Assembly (NCBI GenBank): GCA_963697565.1
Contig: CAVOOM010000008.1
Coordinates: forward strand, 248,001 to 312,000
DNA length: 64,000 nt
Origin: CAWFSE01 sp963697565
Lineage (GTDB): Bacteria; Actinomycetota; Actinomycetes; CAVWCF01
Direction of reading: 5' to 3'
In this document: positions 28,692-38,095 of the stretch, piece after piece
Layout: every line of letters starts with the position of its first letter
Position numbering within the stretch: the stretch's first letter is position 1
The notes under the pieces: generated by a model
What the model saw: the letters and a program-made list of their open reading frames with translations, nothing else
The model's database searches: none
What the model was told of the DNA's origin: nothing
Made by a program: the position numbers and the translations under genes

Positions 28692-29623
28692 CCACCGCCT
28701 GGGTGGCCGCCAGCGTCCGGGCCCGCGCGATGGCGCGCCGACGCCTCGGCGCCTCGGCTGCGCGCGGCCTGGCTGCCCGGCCGGTCCTCGGCGAGGCCGT
28801 CGACGCGCTGGCCGCCACCCCGTATGGACGCGAGGTCCGCCCCGGCCAGACCCTCGCGGAGGCCCAGCACGCCATCGCGGCCACGCTGTTGTGGCACCTG
28901 CGGGTCCTCGGCGGATGGGTGCCGCACGGCGATGCCCGGATCCTGCGGGTCCTGGCGGGGGGCTTCGAGGTCGCCAACACCGACGAGCGGCTTCGCGAGC
29001 TCGCCGGCTCCGAGGGCGAGGCTCCCTTCCGCGTCGGCAGCCTGGCCACGGCGTGGAACCGGATCGCGTCGGCGACCTCGGTCGCGCAGGTCCGGGAGGC
29101 CCTTTCGCGCTCGGCCTGGGGGGACCCCGGCGCCGACACCCCGGTGGCGGTGCATCTCGGCATGCGGTTGTCCTGGGCCGCGCGGGTCAGCTCGAGCGTC
29201 CCGGCCGCCAGCCCCTGGGCGGCCGGCGCGGCCGCGCTCCTGGTCGCCCGCGAGGTCACGGCGGCGGGACGGCGGCCAACGCCGGACGCGGTACGCCTGG
29301 CGGCTCCGCTGCTCGGCGCGGCGTGGGCCGACGCCCGCACGCTTCGCGAGCTTGCCGCAGCCCTTCCCGCCAGCGCCGCCTGGTCTCTCGACGCGGTCAC
29401 CGACCCGGGGGAGCTGTGGCAGGCGGAGGCGGCGTGGTGGCGGCGGGTTGAGCGGGACGGCTTCGCCTTGCTGAGACGGCCCCTGACGTCCCCCGAGCCC
29501 GTCATCGGCTCGGTGGCCGTGCTGGCCGCTGACGGCTGGCGGGTGCGGGCAGCCCTGGAGGTGGCCGCGCGCGGCGGCGCCCTGCGGCCGAGCGCGCTGG
29601 AGGCCTTCGATGCCGTGGCGTGA
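28688..29623 (+). CDS. ntpC: V/A-type ATPase subunit C (d-like)
   Basis: Central-stalk collar subunit linking the rotor shaft to the membrane ring. The 311-residue all-helical protein has the repeated-domain pattern of NtpC/subunit C (PYGREVRPGQTLAEAQHAIAATLLWHLRVLGGWVP, and later AWADARTLRELAAALPASAAWSLDAVTD). Sequence is diverged; position between stalk and subunit I genes supports the call. GTG start overlapping the upstream TGA. Confidence 0.7.
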   Translation: MTTAWVAASVRARAMARRRLGASAARGLAARPVLGEAVDALAATPYGREVRPGQTLAEAQHAIAATLLWHLRVLGGWVPHGDARILRVLAGGFEVANTDERLRELAGSEGEAPFRVGSLATAWNRIASATSVAQVREALSRSAWGDPGADTPVAVHLGMRLSWAARVSSSVPAASPWAAGAAALLVAREVTAAGRRPTPDAVRLAAPLLGAAWADARTLRELAAALPASAAWSLDAVTDPGELWQAEAAWWRRVERDGFALLRRPLTSPEPVIGSVAVLAADGWRVRAALEVAARGGALRPSALEAFDAVA

Positions 29624-31007
29624 GTCCCTCGAGCCGGTCCGCATGCAGCGCGTGGCGCTGGTGCTGCCGCGGGAGAGCCTGCGCGAGGTCCTGGTCGCGA
29701 CCGCCACCGCGGGGACCGTCGAGTTGGATGTCGCGGCGGAGGCGGGCATCGGGCCCGCGGCGCGCCTCCTGCAGCGGGCCGCGGCTGAGGGCGACGTCGA
29801 GCCGGCCCTGGCCGCAGGCGCCCCCGACCTCGACGCCCTCGCCGAGTCGGGGCGGGCCGATCTGCTGGCCGGCGAGGCGCAACTGGAGGAGCGGGCGGCG
29901 GCGTCGGTGCCCCGCGACCTGGTGGTCGGGCTCGCCGGGTGGATGCCGGCCGCGGAGGTCGCCCCTCTCGCCGACCGGCTTGCGCCGATCGGGGCGGCGG
30001 TCGCTCCGCTGCCGACTCCGCGCGGGGTCGACCCGCCCACCCTCGTGCACACCCGCGGCCGGCTGAACCGGTCCTTCGCGCCGCTCATGGACACGTACGC
30101 GACCGTCCCGTACGTGGACCTCGATCCCACCGTGGTCGCCGGCCTCGCCTTCGTCGTCATGTACGGGATGATGTTCGCCGACGCCGGCCAGGGCGTCCTG
30201 CTTGTGCTCGGCGGGCTGCTGCTTCGCGCGGGCCGCCCCCGCCGGCTGGCCCGGTTCCGGACCGCCTGGCCGTTCCTCCTCGGCGCCGGCATCTCCGCGA
30301 CGGTCTTCGGCGTGCTCTTCGGCGAGTTCTTCGGCCCCACCGGCGTGCTGCCCGTGCTGTGGGTCAAGCCGCTCGAGGAGCCGGTGCTGCTCCTTGAGGT
30401 CGCCATCGGGGTGGGCGCGTGCCTGCTCGCCGGGGCGTACGCAATCGGCACGGTCAACCGCTGGCGCGAGGGGGGCTGGCGGCTCGCCGTCGTCGCCCCG
30501 TCGGGACTGGCCGGGGTGGCGCTGTTCCTTGGCCTGGGCCTGCTGTTGCTGGGCGCCTACCTGCCGGCCAGCTGGTTGGTGGCCGTGGGCGCGGCGGTCG
30601 CCGTGCTCGGCCTGGGGTTGGCGTACGTGGGGCTGCTCGCCGCATCCGGCGGGGGCGGCGCGGGCGCCGCCCAAGCGGGGGTCGAGCTGTTCGACGGGGT
30701 CGTCCGGCTGGGCGCCAACCTGGTGTCGTTCGCGCGGCTCGCCGCCTTCGGGCTGGCCCATGCCGCGCTCGGCGCGATCATCTGGCAGGGCACCACCGGG
30801 CTGTGGGCCGCGGGCGGCCTGCTGTACCTCGCCGCGATCGCGCTCTTCGTCGTGGGCAACGCCCTCACCTTCACCCTGCAGGCGGTCGTGGCCGGCGTCC
30901 AGGCCCTTCGCCTGGAGTACTACGAGTTGTTCTCCCGTGTCTTCGTCGCCGAGGGCCGCCCCTTCCGGCCCTGGTCCCTCCCCATCACCCCGGAGCGTGT
31001 GCCATGA
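29610..31007 (+). CDS. ntpI: V/A-type ATPase membrane subunit I (a), short form
   Basis: Stator membrane subunit forming the ion half-channels. At 465 residues it is shorter than usual (about 600-700): the soluble N-terminal half is reduced to about 160 residues. The membrane half begins VDLDPTVVAGLAFVVMYGMMFADAGQGVLLVLGG, typical of subunit I, and includes FGVLFGEFFG, NRWREGGW, and LGANLVSFARLAAFGLAHAALG, where the conserved Arg faces the rotor glutamate. About seven to eight helices. The ATG has GGAGG upstream and overlaps the subunit C gene by 14 bases; its last bases overlap the start of K. Confidence 0.9.
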   Translation: MPWRESLEPVRMQRVALVLPRESLREVLVATATAGTVELDVAAEAGIGPAARLLQRAAAEGDVEPALAAGAPDLDALAESGRADLLAGEAQLEERAAASVPRDLVVGLAGWMPAAEVAPLADRLAPIGAAVAPLPTPRGVDPPTLVHTRGRLNRSFAPLMDTYATVPYVDLDPTVVAGLAFVVMYGMMFADAGQGVLLVLGGLLLRAGRPRRLARFRTAWPFLLGAGISATVFGVLFGEFFGPTGVLPVLWVKPLEEPVLLLEVAIGVGACLLAGAYAIGTVNRWREGGWRLAVVAPSGLAGVALFLGLGLLLLGAYLPASWLVAVGAAVAVLGLGLAYVGLLAASGGGGAGAAQAGVELFDGVVRLGANLVSFARLAAFGLAHAALGAIIWQGTTGLWAAGGLLYLAAIALFVVGNALTFTLQAVVAGVQALRLEYYELFSRVFVAEGRPFRPWSLPITPERVP

Positions 31008-31441
31008 CCACCTGGCTGGTCGCCCTGCCCGTCCTCGTCGTCGTCGCCCTGGCCACGCGGGTCGCGCTCCGGTCCCGCTCCGGGGCCGCGCTGCGCGTCT
31101 TCCTCGGCATCAACGCCCTGCTGCTGGCGGCGGCGGTCGGCGTGATCGTCGCCGCCAGCAACGCTGACTCCGCGACCGCGCAGTCCTCGGCGGCGGTCGT
31201 CGCTGCGGCGGACTCCGCGACGACCGACTCCAACTGGGCGGCCCTGCTCGGCGCGGCGATCGCGGTGGCCGGCTCGTCGATCGGCGCGGCGATCGCGGTG
31301 GCCTACACGGGGGCGGCCGCGCTGGCCACGATGAGCGAGCGGCCGGAGCTGTTCGGCCGGGCCATGGTCATCGTCGGCCTCGCCGAGGGCATCGCGATCT
31401 ACGGCCTGATCGTCGCGATCATCCTGATCGGGAACGCCTGA
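31004..31441 (+). CDS. ntpK: V/A-type ATPase rotor proteolipid K
   Basis: Rotor-ring subunit. The 145-residue protein has four membrane segments: two at the N-terminus (about 4-20, 28-51), then a Ser/Ala/Asp-rich loop (52-77), and a canonical hairpin AAIAVAGSSIGAAIAVAYTGAAALATMSERPELFGRAMVIVGLAEGIAIYGLIVAIILI. The ion-binding carboxylate is Glu128 in GLAEGIAIYG. The first hairpin lacks a carboxylate and does not resemble the second, so this is not a simple duplicated proteolipid. Whether the coupling ion is H+ or Na+ cannot be decided by eye. Confidence 0.9.
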   Translation: MTTWLVALPVLVVVALATRVALRSRSGAALRVFLGINALLLAAAVGVIVAASNADSATAQSSAAVVAAADSATTDSNWAALLGAAIAVAGSSIGAAIAVAYTGAAALATMSERPELFGRAMVIVGLAEGIAIYGLIVAIILIGNA

Positions 31442-31442
31442 C

Positions 31443-31655
31443 ATGGGCCGCGTGGCCGCGATCGGCGAGGCCGTGCGCGTGCAGGGATTGGCGCTTGCGG
31501 GCGTGCTGGTGCTGCCCGGCGAGGAGCCGGCCGCCGTGCGGGCCAGCTGGGCCGCCCTGCCGTCCGACGTCGCGTTGGTCATGCTCACGCCGCTCGCGGC
31601 AGGCGCCCTCGGGGCGCAGCGCCTCACGCGCCTCACGGTGGTGATGCCGCCGTGA
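31443..31655 (+). CDS. ntpF: V/A-type ATPase subunit F, short
   Basis: A 70-residue protein (typical F is about 100) beginning RVAAIGEAVRVQGLALAGVLVLP, which matches the first strand of subunit F (VAVIGD-x-x-x-x-GFRLAG), and ending GAQRLTRLTVVMPP. The ATG follows the K stop by one base. It overlaps the subunit E start by GTGA. The truncated core suggests a minimal rotor regulator, or low conservation hiding the rest. Confidence 0.75.
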   Translation: MGRVAAIGEAVRVQGLALAGVLVLPGEEPAAVRASWAALPSDVALVMLTPLAAGALGAQRLTRLTVVMPP

Positions 31656-32188
31656 CCGAGCACCCCCGGCCCCCCGCCGAGATCCGCACCGACCCGCTGG
31701 CGCCGCTGCGCGAGGCCCTGCTGTCGCGCGCCCGCGCCGACGCGGCGGCGACGCTGGCCGCGGCGGACACGTCCGTCGCGGGGACGATGGCCGACGCCCA
31801 GCAGCAGGTCGACACGATGCTGGCCGAGGCGCGGGACACCGGCCGGGCCGATGCCGCGGTCGTGCTCGCCGGCGAGCGGGCCCGCGCCGCGCGCACCGCG
31901 CGGGGCCTCGTCCTCGCGGCCCAGCGGGACGCGTACGAGGCCATGCGCCGTCGGGCCCGGGACGCGGTGTCCGGGCTGCGCGGCGATCCGTTGTACCCCG
32001 CGCTGCTGGAGGCCCTGCGGCAGCGCGCCCGCGTTGACCTTGGCCCTGAGGCCGTCCTTCGCGAGCACCCGCGGGGCGGTGTCATCGGCGAGGGCGCCGG
32101 CCGGCGGGTGGAGTACACCCTGGACGACCTGGCCGACGGAATCGTCGACCGGCTCGGCGCCGAGCTGGACGGGGTGTGGGCGCCGTGA
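31652..32188 (+). CDS. ntpE: V/A-type ATPase subunit E
   Basis: Peripheral-stalk subunit. The 178-residue protein has a long N-terminal helix (DPLAPLREALLSRARADAAATLAAADTSVAGTMADAQQQVDTMLAEAR) and a globular C-terminal part with LRGDPLYPALLEALRQRA and RVEYTLDDLADGIVDRLGAELDGVWAP, which matches the E C-terminal domain. GTG start overlapping the F stop; GTG start of subunit A overlaps its stop. Confidence 0.85.
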   Translation: MTEHPRPPAEIRTDPLAPLREALLSRARADAAATLAAADTSVAGTMADAQQQVDTMLAEARDTGRADAAVVLAGERARAARTARGLVLAAQRDAYEAMRRRARDAVSGLRGDPLYPALLEALRQRARVDLGPEAVLREHPRGGVIGEGAGRRVEYTLDDLADGIVDRLGAELDGVWAP

Positions 32189-33954
32189 GCGGCGCGGCGG
32201 GCGGCGACCGGGTGGCAGCCACCCCGGCGGGGCGGGTCGTCCGGGTGAACGGGCCGCTGGTCGAGGTCGAGGGCCTTCCGGGCGCGTCGATGGCCGAGGT
32301 CGTGGAGCTCGGTCCGCTGCGCCTCCTCGGCGAGCTGGTCGCCTTCGCGGGCCCGGTCGCGACCGCCCAGGCGTACGAGTACACCGGCGGCCTGAAGCCG
32401 GGAGACGAGGCCAGGCCGCGTGGAGAGCCGCTGTCGGCGCCCTTGGGCCCGGGGCTGCTGGGCGGCGTCTTCGACGGCCTGCTGCGCCCGCTGCTCGGCG
32501 CGGGCACCTGGCTGGTCCCGGGTGTCGAGGTGCCGGACGACCCGCGCACCTGGGCGTTCGAGCCGGAGGCCAAGGTCGGCGACCGGGTGGCGGGCGGTGA
32601 GGCGCTCGGGGGGGTCCGCGGGGCCGGGCCGCTGCGGCTGCGGTTGCTCGTGCCCCCCGGCGTCGAGGGCCCGGTCGACTCGATCGCCGAGGCGGGCGCG
32701 TACGCCTCCGACGCCACCCTCGCGGTCGTGGCCGGCCAGCCCGTGGCGATGACGCAGCGGTGGCCGGTGCGGAGCCCGCGGCCGTACGCCGCGCGGGTGG
32801 ACGGCAGCGAGCCGCTGGTCACCGGGCAGCGGGTGCTCGACCTGCTCTACCCGGTCGCCCTCGGCAGCACCGCCGGGGTGCCCGGGGGGTTCGGGACCGG
32901 CAAGACGGTGCTGCTCCAGCAGATCGCCAAGTGGTGCGCCGCCGACGTCATCGTCTACGTGGGCTGCGGGGAGCGCGGCAACGAGATGGCCGACGTCGTC
33001 GCCGAGCTCGCGGAGTTGGTCGACCCGCGGACGGGCGGACGGCTGGCCGAGCGCACCGTCGTGGTGGCGAACACGTCCAACATGCCGATGATGGCCCGCG
33101 AGGCGAGCGTCTACACCGGCGTGACGGTGGCGGAGTACTTCCGGGACATGGGCCTGCACGCCGTGGTGATCGCCGACTCGACCTCGCGGTGGGCGGAGGC
33201 GCTGCGCGAGTTCGCGTCGCGGTCCGGCGCGCTGCCTGCCGAGGAGGGCTACCCGGCGAGCCTCGGCTCGGCGCTGGCCGCCTTCTACGAGCGGGCCGGC
33301 CATGTGCGCACCCTGGCGGGCGGGCTGGGGTCCGTCACGGTGATCGGCGCCGTCTCACCTCCGGGCGGGGACGTCACCGAGCCGGTCACCGCGAACACCG
33401 AGCGCTTCGTCCGCAGCGTCTGGTCTCTCGACCGCGAGCTGGCCTACGCCCGCCACTACCCGGCGGTGTCGTGGACGGCGTCGTTCTCCCGCGACGCGGG
33501 GCCGCTGGGCGCCTGGCACGCCGCGCGCGGCGACCCCGACTGGGCGCGCCGACGCGGACGGGTCCTCGGGCTGATCGCCGACGCCGACCGGTTGGCGGCG
33601 CTGGCCGACCTCGTCGGCGTGGGCTCGCTGCCAGGCGCCGAGCGGATGGTGCTGCTGGCCGGCCGGCTGCTGCGCGAGGCGGCGCTGCAGCAGAGCGCGC
33701 TGTCGGCCGCCGACGCGGTGTGCTCGCTGGAGAAGGGGGCCGCGCTCGTCGACGCGGTCCTCGTGGTCCTTGACCGGTGCCTGGCGTTGGTCGAGCGCGG
33801 CGTGCTTGCCTCGGACCTCGAGGACGTCGACTGGGGTCCGCTGGTGCGCGCGCGCGATGAGACCGAGTCCACCGACGTCGCGGGAGTCGAGTCCCGCCGC
33901 GACATCGTTCTGGCGGCGCTGGACGGGCTCGCCCCGGGGGAGGCCGCGCCATGA
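32185..33954 (+). CDS. ntpA: V/A-type ATPase catalytic subunit A
   Basis: Nucleotide-hydrolysing or -synthesising subunit. About 589 residues, the family size including the extra non-homologous region. The P-loop reads PGGFGTGKTVLLQQIAKW, and the catalytic-glutamate block is YVGCGERGNEMADVV. NTSNMPMMAREASVYTGVTVAEYFRDMG and VIADSTSRWAEALREFASR are characteristic of A subunits. The GTG start overlaps the E stop, and the last bases overlap the start of B. Confidence 0.96.
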   Translation: MSGAAGGDRVAATPAGRVVRVNGPLVEVEGLPGASMAEVVELGPLRLLGELVAFAGPVATAQAYEYTGGLKPGDEARPRGEPLSAPLGPGLLGGVFDGLLRPLLGAGTWLVPGVEVPDDPRTWAFEPEAKVGDRVAGGEALGGVRGAGPLRLRLLVPPGVEGPVDSIAEAGAYASDATLAVVAGQPVAMTQRWPVRSPRPYAARVDGSEPLVTGQRVLDLLYPVALGSTAGVPGGFGTGKTVLLQQIAKWCAADVIVYVGCGERGNEMADVVAELAELVDPRTGGRLAERTVVVANTSNMPMMAREASVYTGVTVAEYFRDMGLHAVVIADSTSRWAEALREFASRSGALPAEEGYPASLGSALAAFYERAGHVRTLAGGLGSVTVIGAVSPPGGDVTEPVTANTERFVRSVWSLDRELAYARHYPAVSWTASFSRDAGPLGAWHAARGDPDWARRRGRVLGLIADADRLAALADLVGVGSLPGAERMVLLAGRLLREAALQQSALSAADAVCSLEKGAALVDAVLVVLDRCLALVERGVLASDLEDVDWGPLVRARDETESTDVAGVESRRDIVLAALDGLAPGEAAP

Positions 33955-35355
33955 CCGGGTGGGGCGTCGTCGAGCACGGCGCGATCCGGGGCCTGCGCGG
34001 ACCGCTGCTCGTCGTGGGGGAGGTCGGCGGCGTCGGCTGGGATGAGTACGTCACGGTCCGGATGGAGGGCGGGCCGGACCGCCACGGCGTCGTGCTTGGA
34101 GGTCGACCGGGACCTCGCGGTGGTCCAGGTGCTGGAGGGCACCGAGGGACTCGACCCGCGCCGGACCCGGGTCCGCTTCGCCGGCGCGCCGCTGCGTGTG
34201 CCGGTCGGCGAGGGGTGGCTGGGCCGGGTGTGCAGCGGCCGCGGGGTCCCGTTGGACGGCGGCCCGCCCGTGCTGGGCGCCGTCGACGCGCCGACCACTG
34301 GCGCCCCCCTGAACCCCCTGATGCGCGAGCCCCCGGCCGAGCCGGTCTTCACCGGGATCTCGGCGATCGACGGGCTGGCCACGCTGGTCCGGGGGCAGAA
34401 GCTGCCTGTCTTCTCGGTCGCCGGGCTGCCCCACCTGGAGCTCGCGACCCAGATCGCCGCCCAGGCGACCGCCGGCGGGGAGGCGTTCTGCGTGGTGTTC
34501 GCGGCCATGGGGCTCACCCATGCTGACGCCGCCGCGGCCCGCGACGTGCTGGAGGAGCGGTCGCAGGCCGGCGAGCTGGTGCTGCTGCTCAACACCGCCG
34601 ACGACCCGGTCATCGAGCGGATCCTCACTCCCCGCATCGCGCTCACCGTCGCCGAGCACCTGGCGTTCACGGTCGGCCGCCACGTCCTGGTCGTGATGGC
34701 CGACATGACGAGCTACGCCGAGGCGCTGCGCGAGGTGTCGGCGGCCCGCGGCGAGATCCCGGCGCGGCGGGCCTACCCGGGCTACCTCTACAGCGACCTG
34801 GCCTCGCTCTACGAGCGCTGCGGACGGATCCGCGGGCTCCCCGGCTCGGTCACCGTCCTGCCGGTGCTCACCATGCCCGCCGGCGACATCACCCACCCCG
34901 TGCCGGACCTCACCGGCTACATCACCGAGGGCCAACTGGTGCTGTCGGCGGACCTGCATGCCCGCGGGGTCTACCCGCCGGTCGACCCGCTGGAGTCGCT
35001 CTCGCGGCTGATGCGCAAGGGAGCGGGGCCCGGACGCACCCGCGCCGACCACCTGGACCTCTCGGCGCAGCTGCTGGCCGCGTTGGCGCGGGCCCGTCAG
35101 GCCCGCGAGCTCTCCGACATGGTGGGCGAGGACGCCCTCAGCGGAACGGACCGCCAGTACATCGCCTACGAGATCGCCTTCGAACGCAGGCTGCTCAACC
35201 AGGGCCGGGCTGAGAACCGCGGGCTCGACGAGACCCTAGACCAGGCGTGGGACGTGCTCGGCGAGCTGCCGCGGCGCGAGCTGACGATGCTTCCGACGGA
35301 GCTCGTCGACCTGCGCTACGCCGCCGCCCGCGGGCCGCAGGAGGCTCCGCGATGA
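33951..35355 (+). CDS. ntpB: V/A-type ATPase regulatory subunit B, one frame break
   Basis: Non-catalytic nucleotide-site subunit. N-terminal beta barrel GAIRGLRGPLLVVGEVGGVGWDEYVTV, then LEGTEGLDPRRTRVRFAGAPLRVPVGEGWLGRV, NPLMREPPAEPVFTGISAIDGLATLVRGQKLPVFSVAGLPH (no Walker A lysine, as expected for B), FAAMGLTHADAA, ALREVSAARGEIPARRAYPGYLYSDLASLYERCGR, and VLPVLTMPAGDITHPVPDLTGYITEGQ. A +1 frame change near 34097, within the first 50 codons, separates the first barrel strands from the rest. ATG start overlapping subunit A (ATGA). Confidence 0.95.
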
Positions 35356-35988
35356 CCGCGCGGCTGCGAGGGCTGCCGCCCGGGCGCGCCGGCCGGATGT
35401 GGCTGGGGCGTCGGCTTGCGGTGGCCGATGCGGGGCGCCGACCTGCTGGAGCGCAAGCTGCGCATCCTGGTCGCCGAGGAGCAGAGCTTCGCCCTCCTCG
35501 CGGAGCGGACCCAGGGGGAGTGGGAGGCGGCGGTCCGCGAGCTGGACCGGTGGATGCTGCGGGCGGCCCTGCTGAGCGGCGAGCGCGGGCTGCGGCTGGC
35601 GTGCGACGGCGCCGACGCGGAGGTGCAGATCGAGTGGCGGCAGACGATGGGGGTGCGCTATCCGGCGCGGTCCTCATGCCGCCTCCCCGAGCGCGTCCCC
35701 ACCGAACCCGCTCCCGCCAACACAGCCCTGGTACAGGCGGCCGCGGCCGCCGAGCGGGCGGTGCGCGCGGGGTCCGACCAGGCCGTCGCCGCCACCGCGC
35801 TGATCGCGGTGCGGGCGGAGATCGACTCCACCCGGCGGCAGCTGCGCGCGGTGCGCGATCGGTGGACCCCGAGGCTGGAGTCCGCGCGCCTCGCGCTGAC
35901 CATCGCGTTGGACGACCAGGAGCACGACGAGGGGGTGCGTCTGCGCTGGGCGGCCGCACCGGCCCGGGGAAAGGCGGCCTGGCGATGA
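35352..35988 (+). CDS. ntpD: V/A-type ATPase subunit D, one frame break
   Basis: Central rotor shaft. About 211 residues of two long helices. The opening RLRGLPPGRAGRMWLGRRL is joined by a +1 frame change near 35416 to RGADLLERKLRILVAEEQSF, the hallmark motif of subunit D. A C-terminal helix RAEIDSTRRQLRAVRDRWTPRLESARLALTIALDDQEHDEGVRLRW completes the shaft. ATG start overlapping the subunit B stop; its TGA overlaps the start of the universal stress protein gene. Confidence 0.92.
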
Positions 35989-36417
35989 GGCGCATCCTGC
36001 TCGCTGTTGACGACTCGCCGGCGGGGCTGGCGGCGGCCCGGGTTGCGGTCGATGCGGCGGTCGCCTGGACGGGTGAGCTGCGCGCCGTCCACGTCCTGGT
36101 CGACGGGGACGTGCAGCGCGCGCTCACGAGCCGCGGCGGCGCCGCCGCCCTGCGCGGCCGGAGGGATCTCGGGGCCCAGGCGGTGCTCCATCGCGTCTCC
36201 GACCTCGCGGGTGCGCGCCGGCATCACGGTCGAGACGCTGGCCCTGGAGGGTCAGCCGGCCCGGCGGATCCTGGAGCAGGCCGACGAGTGGCCGGCCGAC
36301 CTGATCGTCCTGGGCGGGGCCGGGCGGGGGCGGATCGGCGAGCCATACGTCGGCGCGCAGGTGCAGCACGTGCTGGAGTTCGCCCAGGTGCCGGTGCTCG
36401 TGGTGCCGCCGCGCTAG
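35985..36417 (+). CDS. universal stress protein, one frame break
   Basis: UspA-fold protein of about 143 residues. It opens RRILLAVDDSPAGLAAARVAVDAAVA and closes with the ATP-binding pattern LIVLGGAGRGRIGEPYVGAQVQHVLEFAQVPVLVVPP, in which G-x2-G-x9-G is present in altered form. A +1 frame change lies near 36210. Its start overlaps the V-ATPase subunit D stop, so it is the last cistron of the ATPase operon; a role in energy-stress control of the pump is an inference. Its stop shares CTAG with the converging methyltransferase gene. Confidence 0.85.
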
Positions 36418-37150
36418 CGCAGGCGGGCGATCCAGGTCGCCCGCAGGGTGTCCGGGCCGGCCGGCCGAGGGGTGTACTCGTCGGTCAGGGCGAGCAGGTC
36501 GAAACCGGCGGCCTCAAGCGCGTCGCGGACCTCGCCGTCGGCGAAGAAGTACTGACGATGGTGCTCGGCGAAGGAGTCCCCGTCGCTGACGCGGGTCACC
36601 TCGATGGTGGTGTCGCACGTGCGGGCGCCGGCGTCGACGACGCTGTGGATGACGAAGGCCTGCCCGTCGGCCTCGCCCTCGACCACGGGGTTCGCCGCGG
36701 TGAACCCCATCATCGCGTCGGTGTGCAGGTCGAAGACGAGCCAACCTCGGGGGCGCAGCCGGCTCGCCACGGCCGCCATGCGTCGCGCGAAGGTCGTCGG
36801 GGGTGAGGTAGTTCAGGCCATCGAAGTTCGACACCGCCGCGTCGAAGGGCCCCTCCGGGGTGAGGGCCGGCAGCGCCTCCTCGATCAGGACGCACGTCCG
36901 GCCCGAGCAGCTCACGGGCGCGGGCGAGCATGGCGGCCGAGGAGTCCACGCCGACCACCCGGTAGCCGAGCGCGATCAGCTCGGCGGCCATCAAACCGGT
37001 GCCGCAGCAGACGTCCAGGATGCTGCGCACCCCTGCGTCGTCCCGGGCCCACGTCTCGTGCAGGAAGGCGGCCCAGAGGTCGTACGTCGGGTCGACGACG
37101 ATCTCGTCGTAGACCGCCGCCAGCCGGGTATACGCGTCGACCCCGCTCAC
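36414..37150 (-). CDS. class I SAM-dependent methyltransferase, two frame breaks
   Basis: Small methyltransferase of about 244 residues. Motif I is SILDVCCGTGLMAAELIALGYRVVGVDSSAAMLARAREL; FDAAVSNFDGLNYLTPDDL forms motif IV; RPRGWLVFDLHTDAMMGF is the next block. Frame changes of +1 occur near 36899 and 36784. GTG start. The family resembles type-11/25 methyltransferases of unknown substrate (a glycine N-methyltransferase-like use is possible). It converges on the universal stress protein gene and shares its CTAG stop palindrome. Confidence 0.82.
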
Positions 37151-37193
37151 CGCCGGCTCGCGGGGTGAACGGGGTCGATCGCTGCTGCGGCGT

Positions 37194-37472
37194 TCAGATG
37201 CCGAGGACCTTGGCCTTGGCCGCGGCGAACTCCTCGTCGGTGAGGACGCCCTGCTTGTTGAGCTGGGCCAGCTCCTGGAGCTTGGCGGTCTGCTCGTCCT
37301 GCGCCGGGGCGGCCGGGGCGGCCGGGGCGGCCGGCGGCGGCGCGGCCGCGGCCGCCTGCTGCTCCGCTTGGGCGTTGTACTTCTCGGACTGGCGGTGCGC
37401 CACGCGACCGGACACGGCGGTGGCGGTGCCGGCCACGACGGCGGTGCGGGTGGCCATGCGAAGGAGTCCCAT
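37194..37472 (-). CDS. SHOCT-domain small protein
   Basis: A 92-residue protein with a short hydrophobic N-terminal region (MATRTAVVAGTATAVSGRVA), an Ala/Pro/Gln-rich linker, and the C-terminal SHOCT helix pair LQELAQLNKQGVLTDEEFAAAKAKVLGI. SHOCT domains are oligomerisation modules; the function is unknown. The ATG at 37472 has GAGAGG upstream. It follows a DUF6325 gene in the same direction, a common actinobacterial pairing. Confidence 0.87.
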   Translation of the reverse strand: MGLLRMATRTAVVAGTATAVSGRVAHRQSEKYNAQAEQQAAAAAPPPAAPAAPAAPAQDEQTAKLQELAQLNKQGVLTDEEFAAAKAKVLGI

Positions 37473-37510
37473 GCGATTGCCTCTCAGTTCAGGGGATGGG
37501 GGTGTGCGGG

Positions 37511-37927
37511 CTAGTCGAGGGCGACGACGGCCTGGACCACGTCGACCGGGATGCGGACCTGGTCGATGACGTAGCCGTCGGCGTCGAGGCAGGCCTGGGC
37601 GAATCTCGCGGCCCACGAGTTCTCAAAGGCGATGAGCAGCGCGGAGGAGTTCGGCTCAAGGTCGTCGGCGACCTCGTCGGCGTCCTCGGGGCCGAGGTCG
37701 CCCGGCTCGTTCACCTCGACGGAGGCGAAAGCGGCGCCGACCTCGGGGTCGAGGTCCTCGACCGTGATGGTCGTCACCACGCCGTCGGCGTCCTTCATCA
37801 CGAAGAGCAGGTCGAGCACGCGGATCGTGCGGGCCTCGACGAGCTCCATCAGCGCCGGTGCGATCTCGCCGCTGAACTTGTTCCCGGGAAACCCGATGAT
37901 GACCACATCGACGGGGCCGACGGCCAT
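37511..37927 (-). CDS. DUF6325 family protein
   Basis: A 138-residue acidic protein. It starts GPVDVVIIGFPGNKFSGEIAPALMELVEARTIRVLDLLFVMKDADG and ends SSALLIAFENSWAARFAQACLDADGYVIDQVRIP, the pattern of DUF6325 proteins usually found next to SHOCT proteins. Cytoplasmic, with no catalytic motif. Function unknown. Confidence 0.87.
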   Translation of the reverse strand: MAVGPVDVVIIGFPGNKFSGEIAPALMELVEARTIRVLDLLFVMKDADGVVTTITVEDLDPEVGAAFASVEVNEPGDLGPEDADEVADDLEPNSSALLIAFENSWAARFAQACLDADGYVIDQVRIPVDVVQAVVALD

Positions 37928-37961
37928 GTGTCCTCCTACGAGAAGATCTGGTCGGACCGTC

Positions 37962-37976
37962 TGGCCCGCGGGGCCA
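37962..37976. promoter_or_regulatory. TGGCCC-GCG-GGGCCA palindrome in a divergent gap
   Basis: A perfect 6-bp inverted repeat with a 3-base centre in the 168-base gap between the DUF6325 gene and the divergent iron-sulfur protein gene. It is a candidate operator for either. Confidence 0.4.
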
Positions 37977-38095
37977 ACCTACCGTCGAGCGCGCCGGCTC
38001 TGCATCCCCGGTGACGTTCGACCCTGTGCGGTCCCGCCCGGGTGCGCTTGGGTGTGAGGGCGGGGTGGCGCCGGCGCCGCCCGGTGGAGGCCGTC

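Noticed and set aside
25550..30457. A 1635-codon minus-strand open frame across NMO, epimerase and the ATPase start
   Set aside because: Runs antisense to three well-supported genes and has low-complexity composition.
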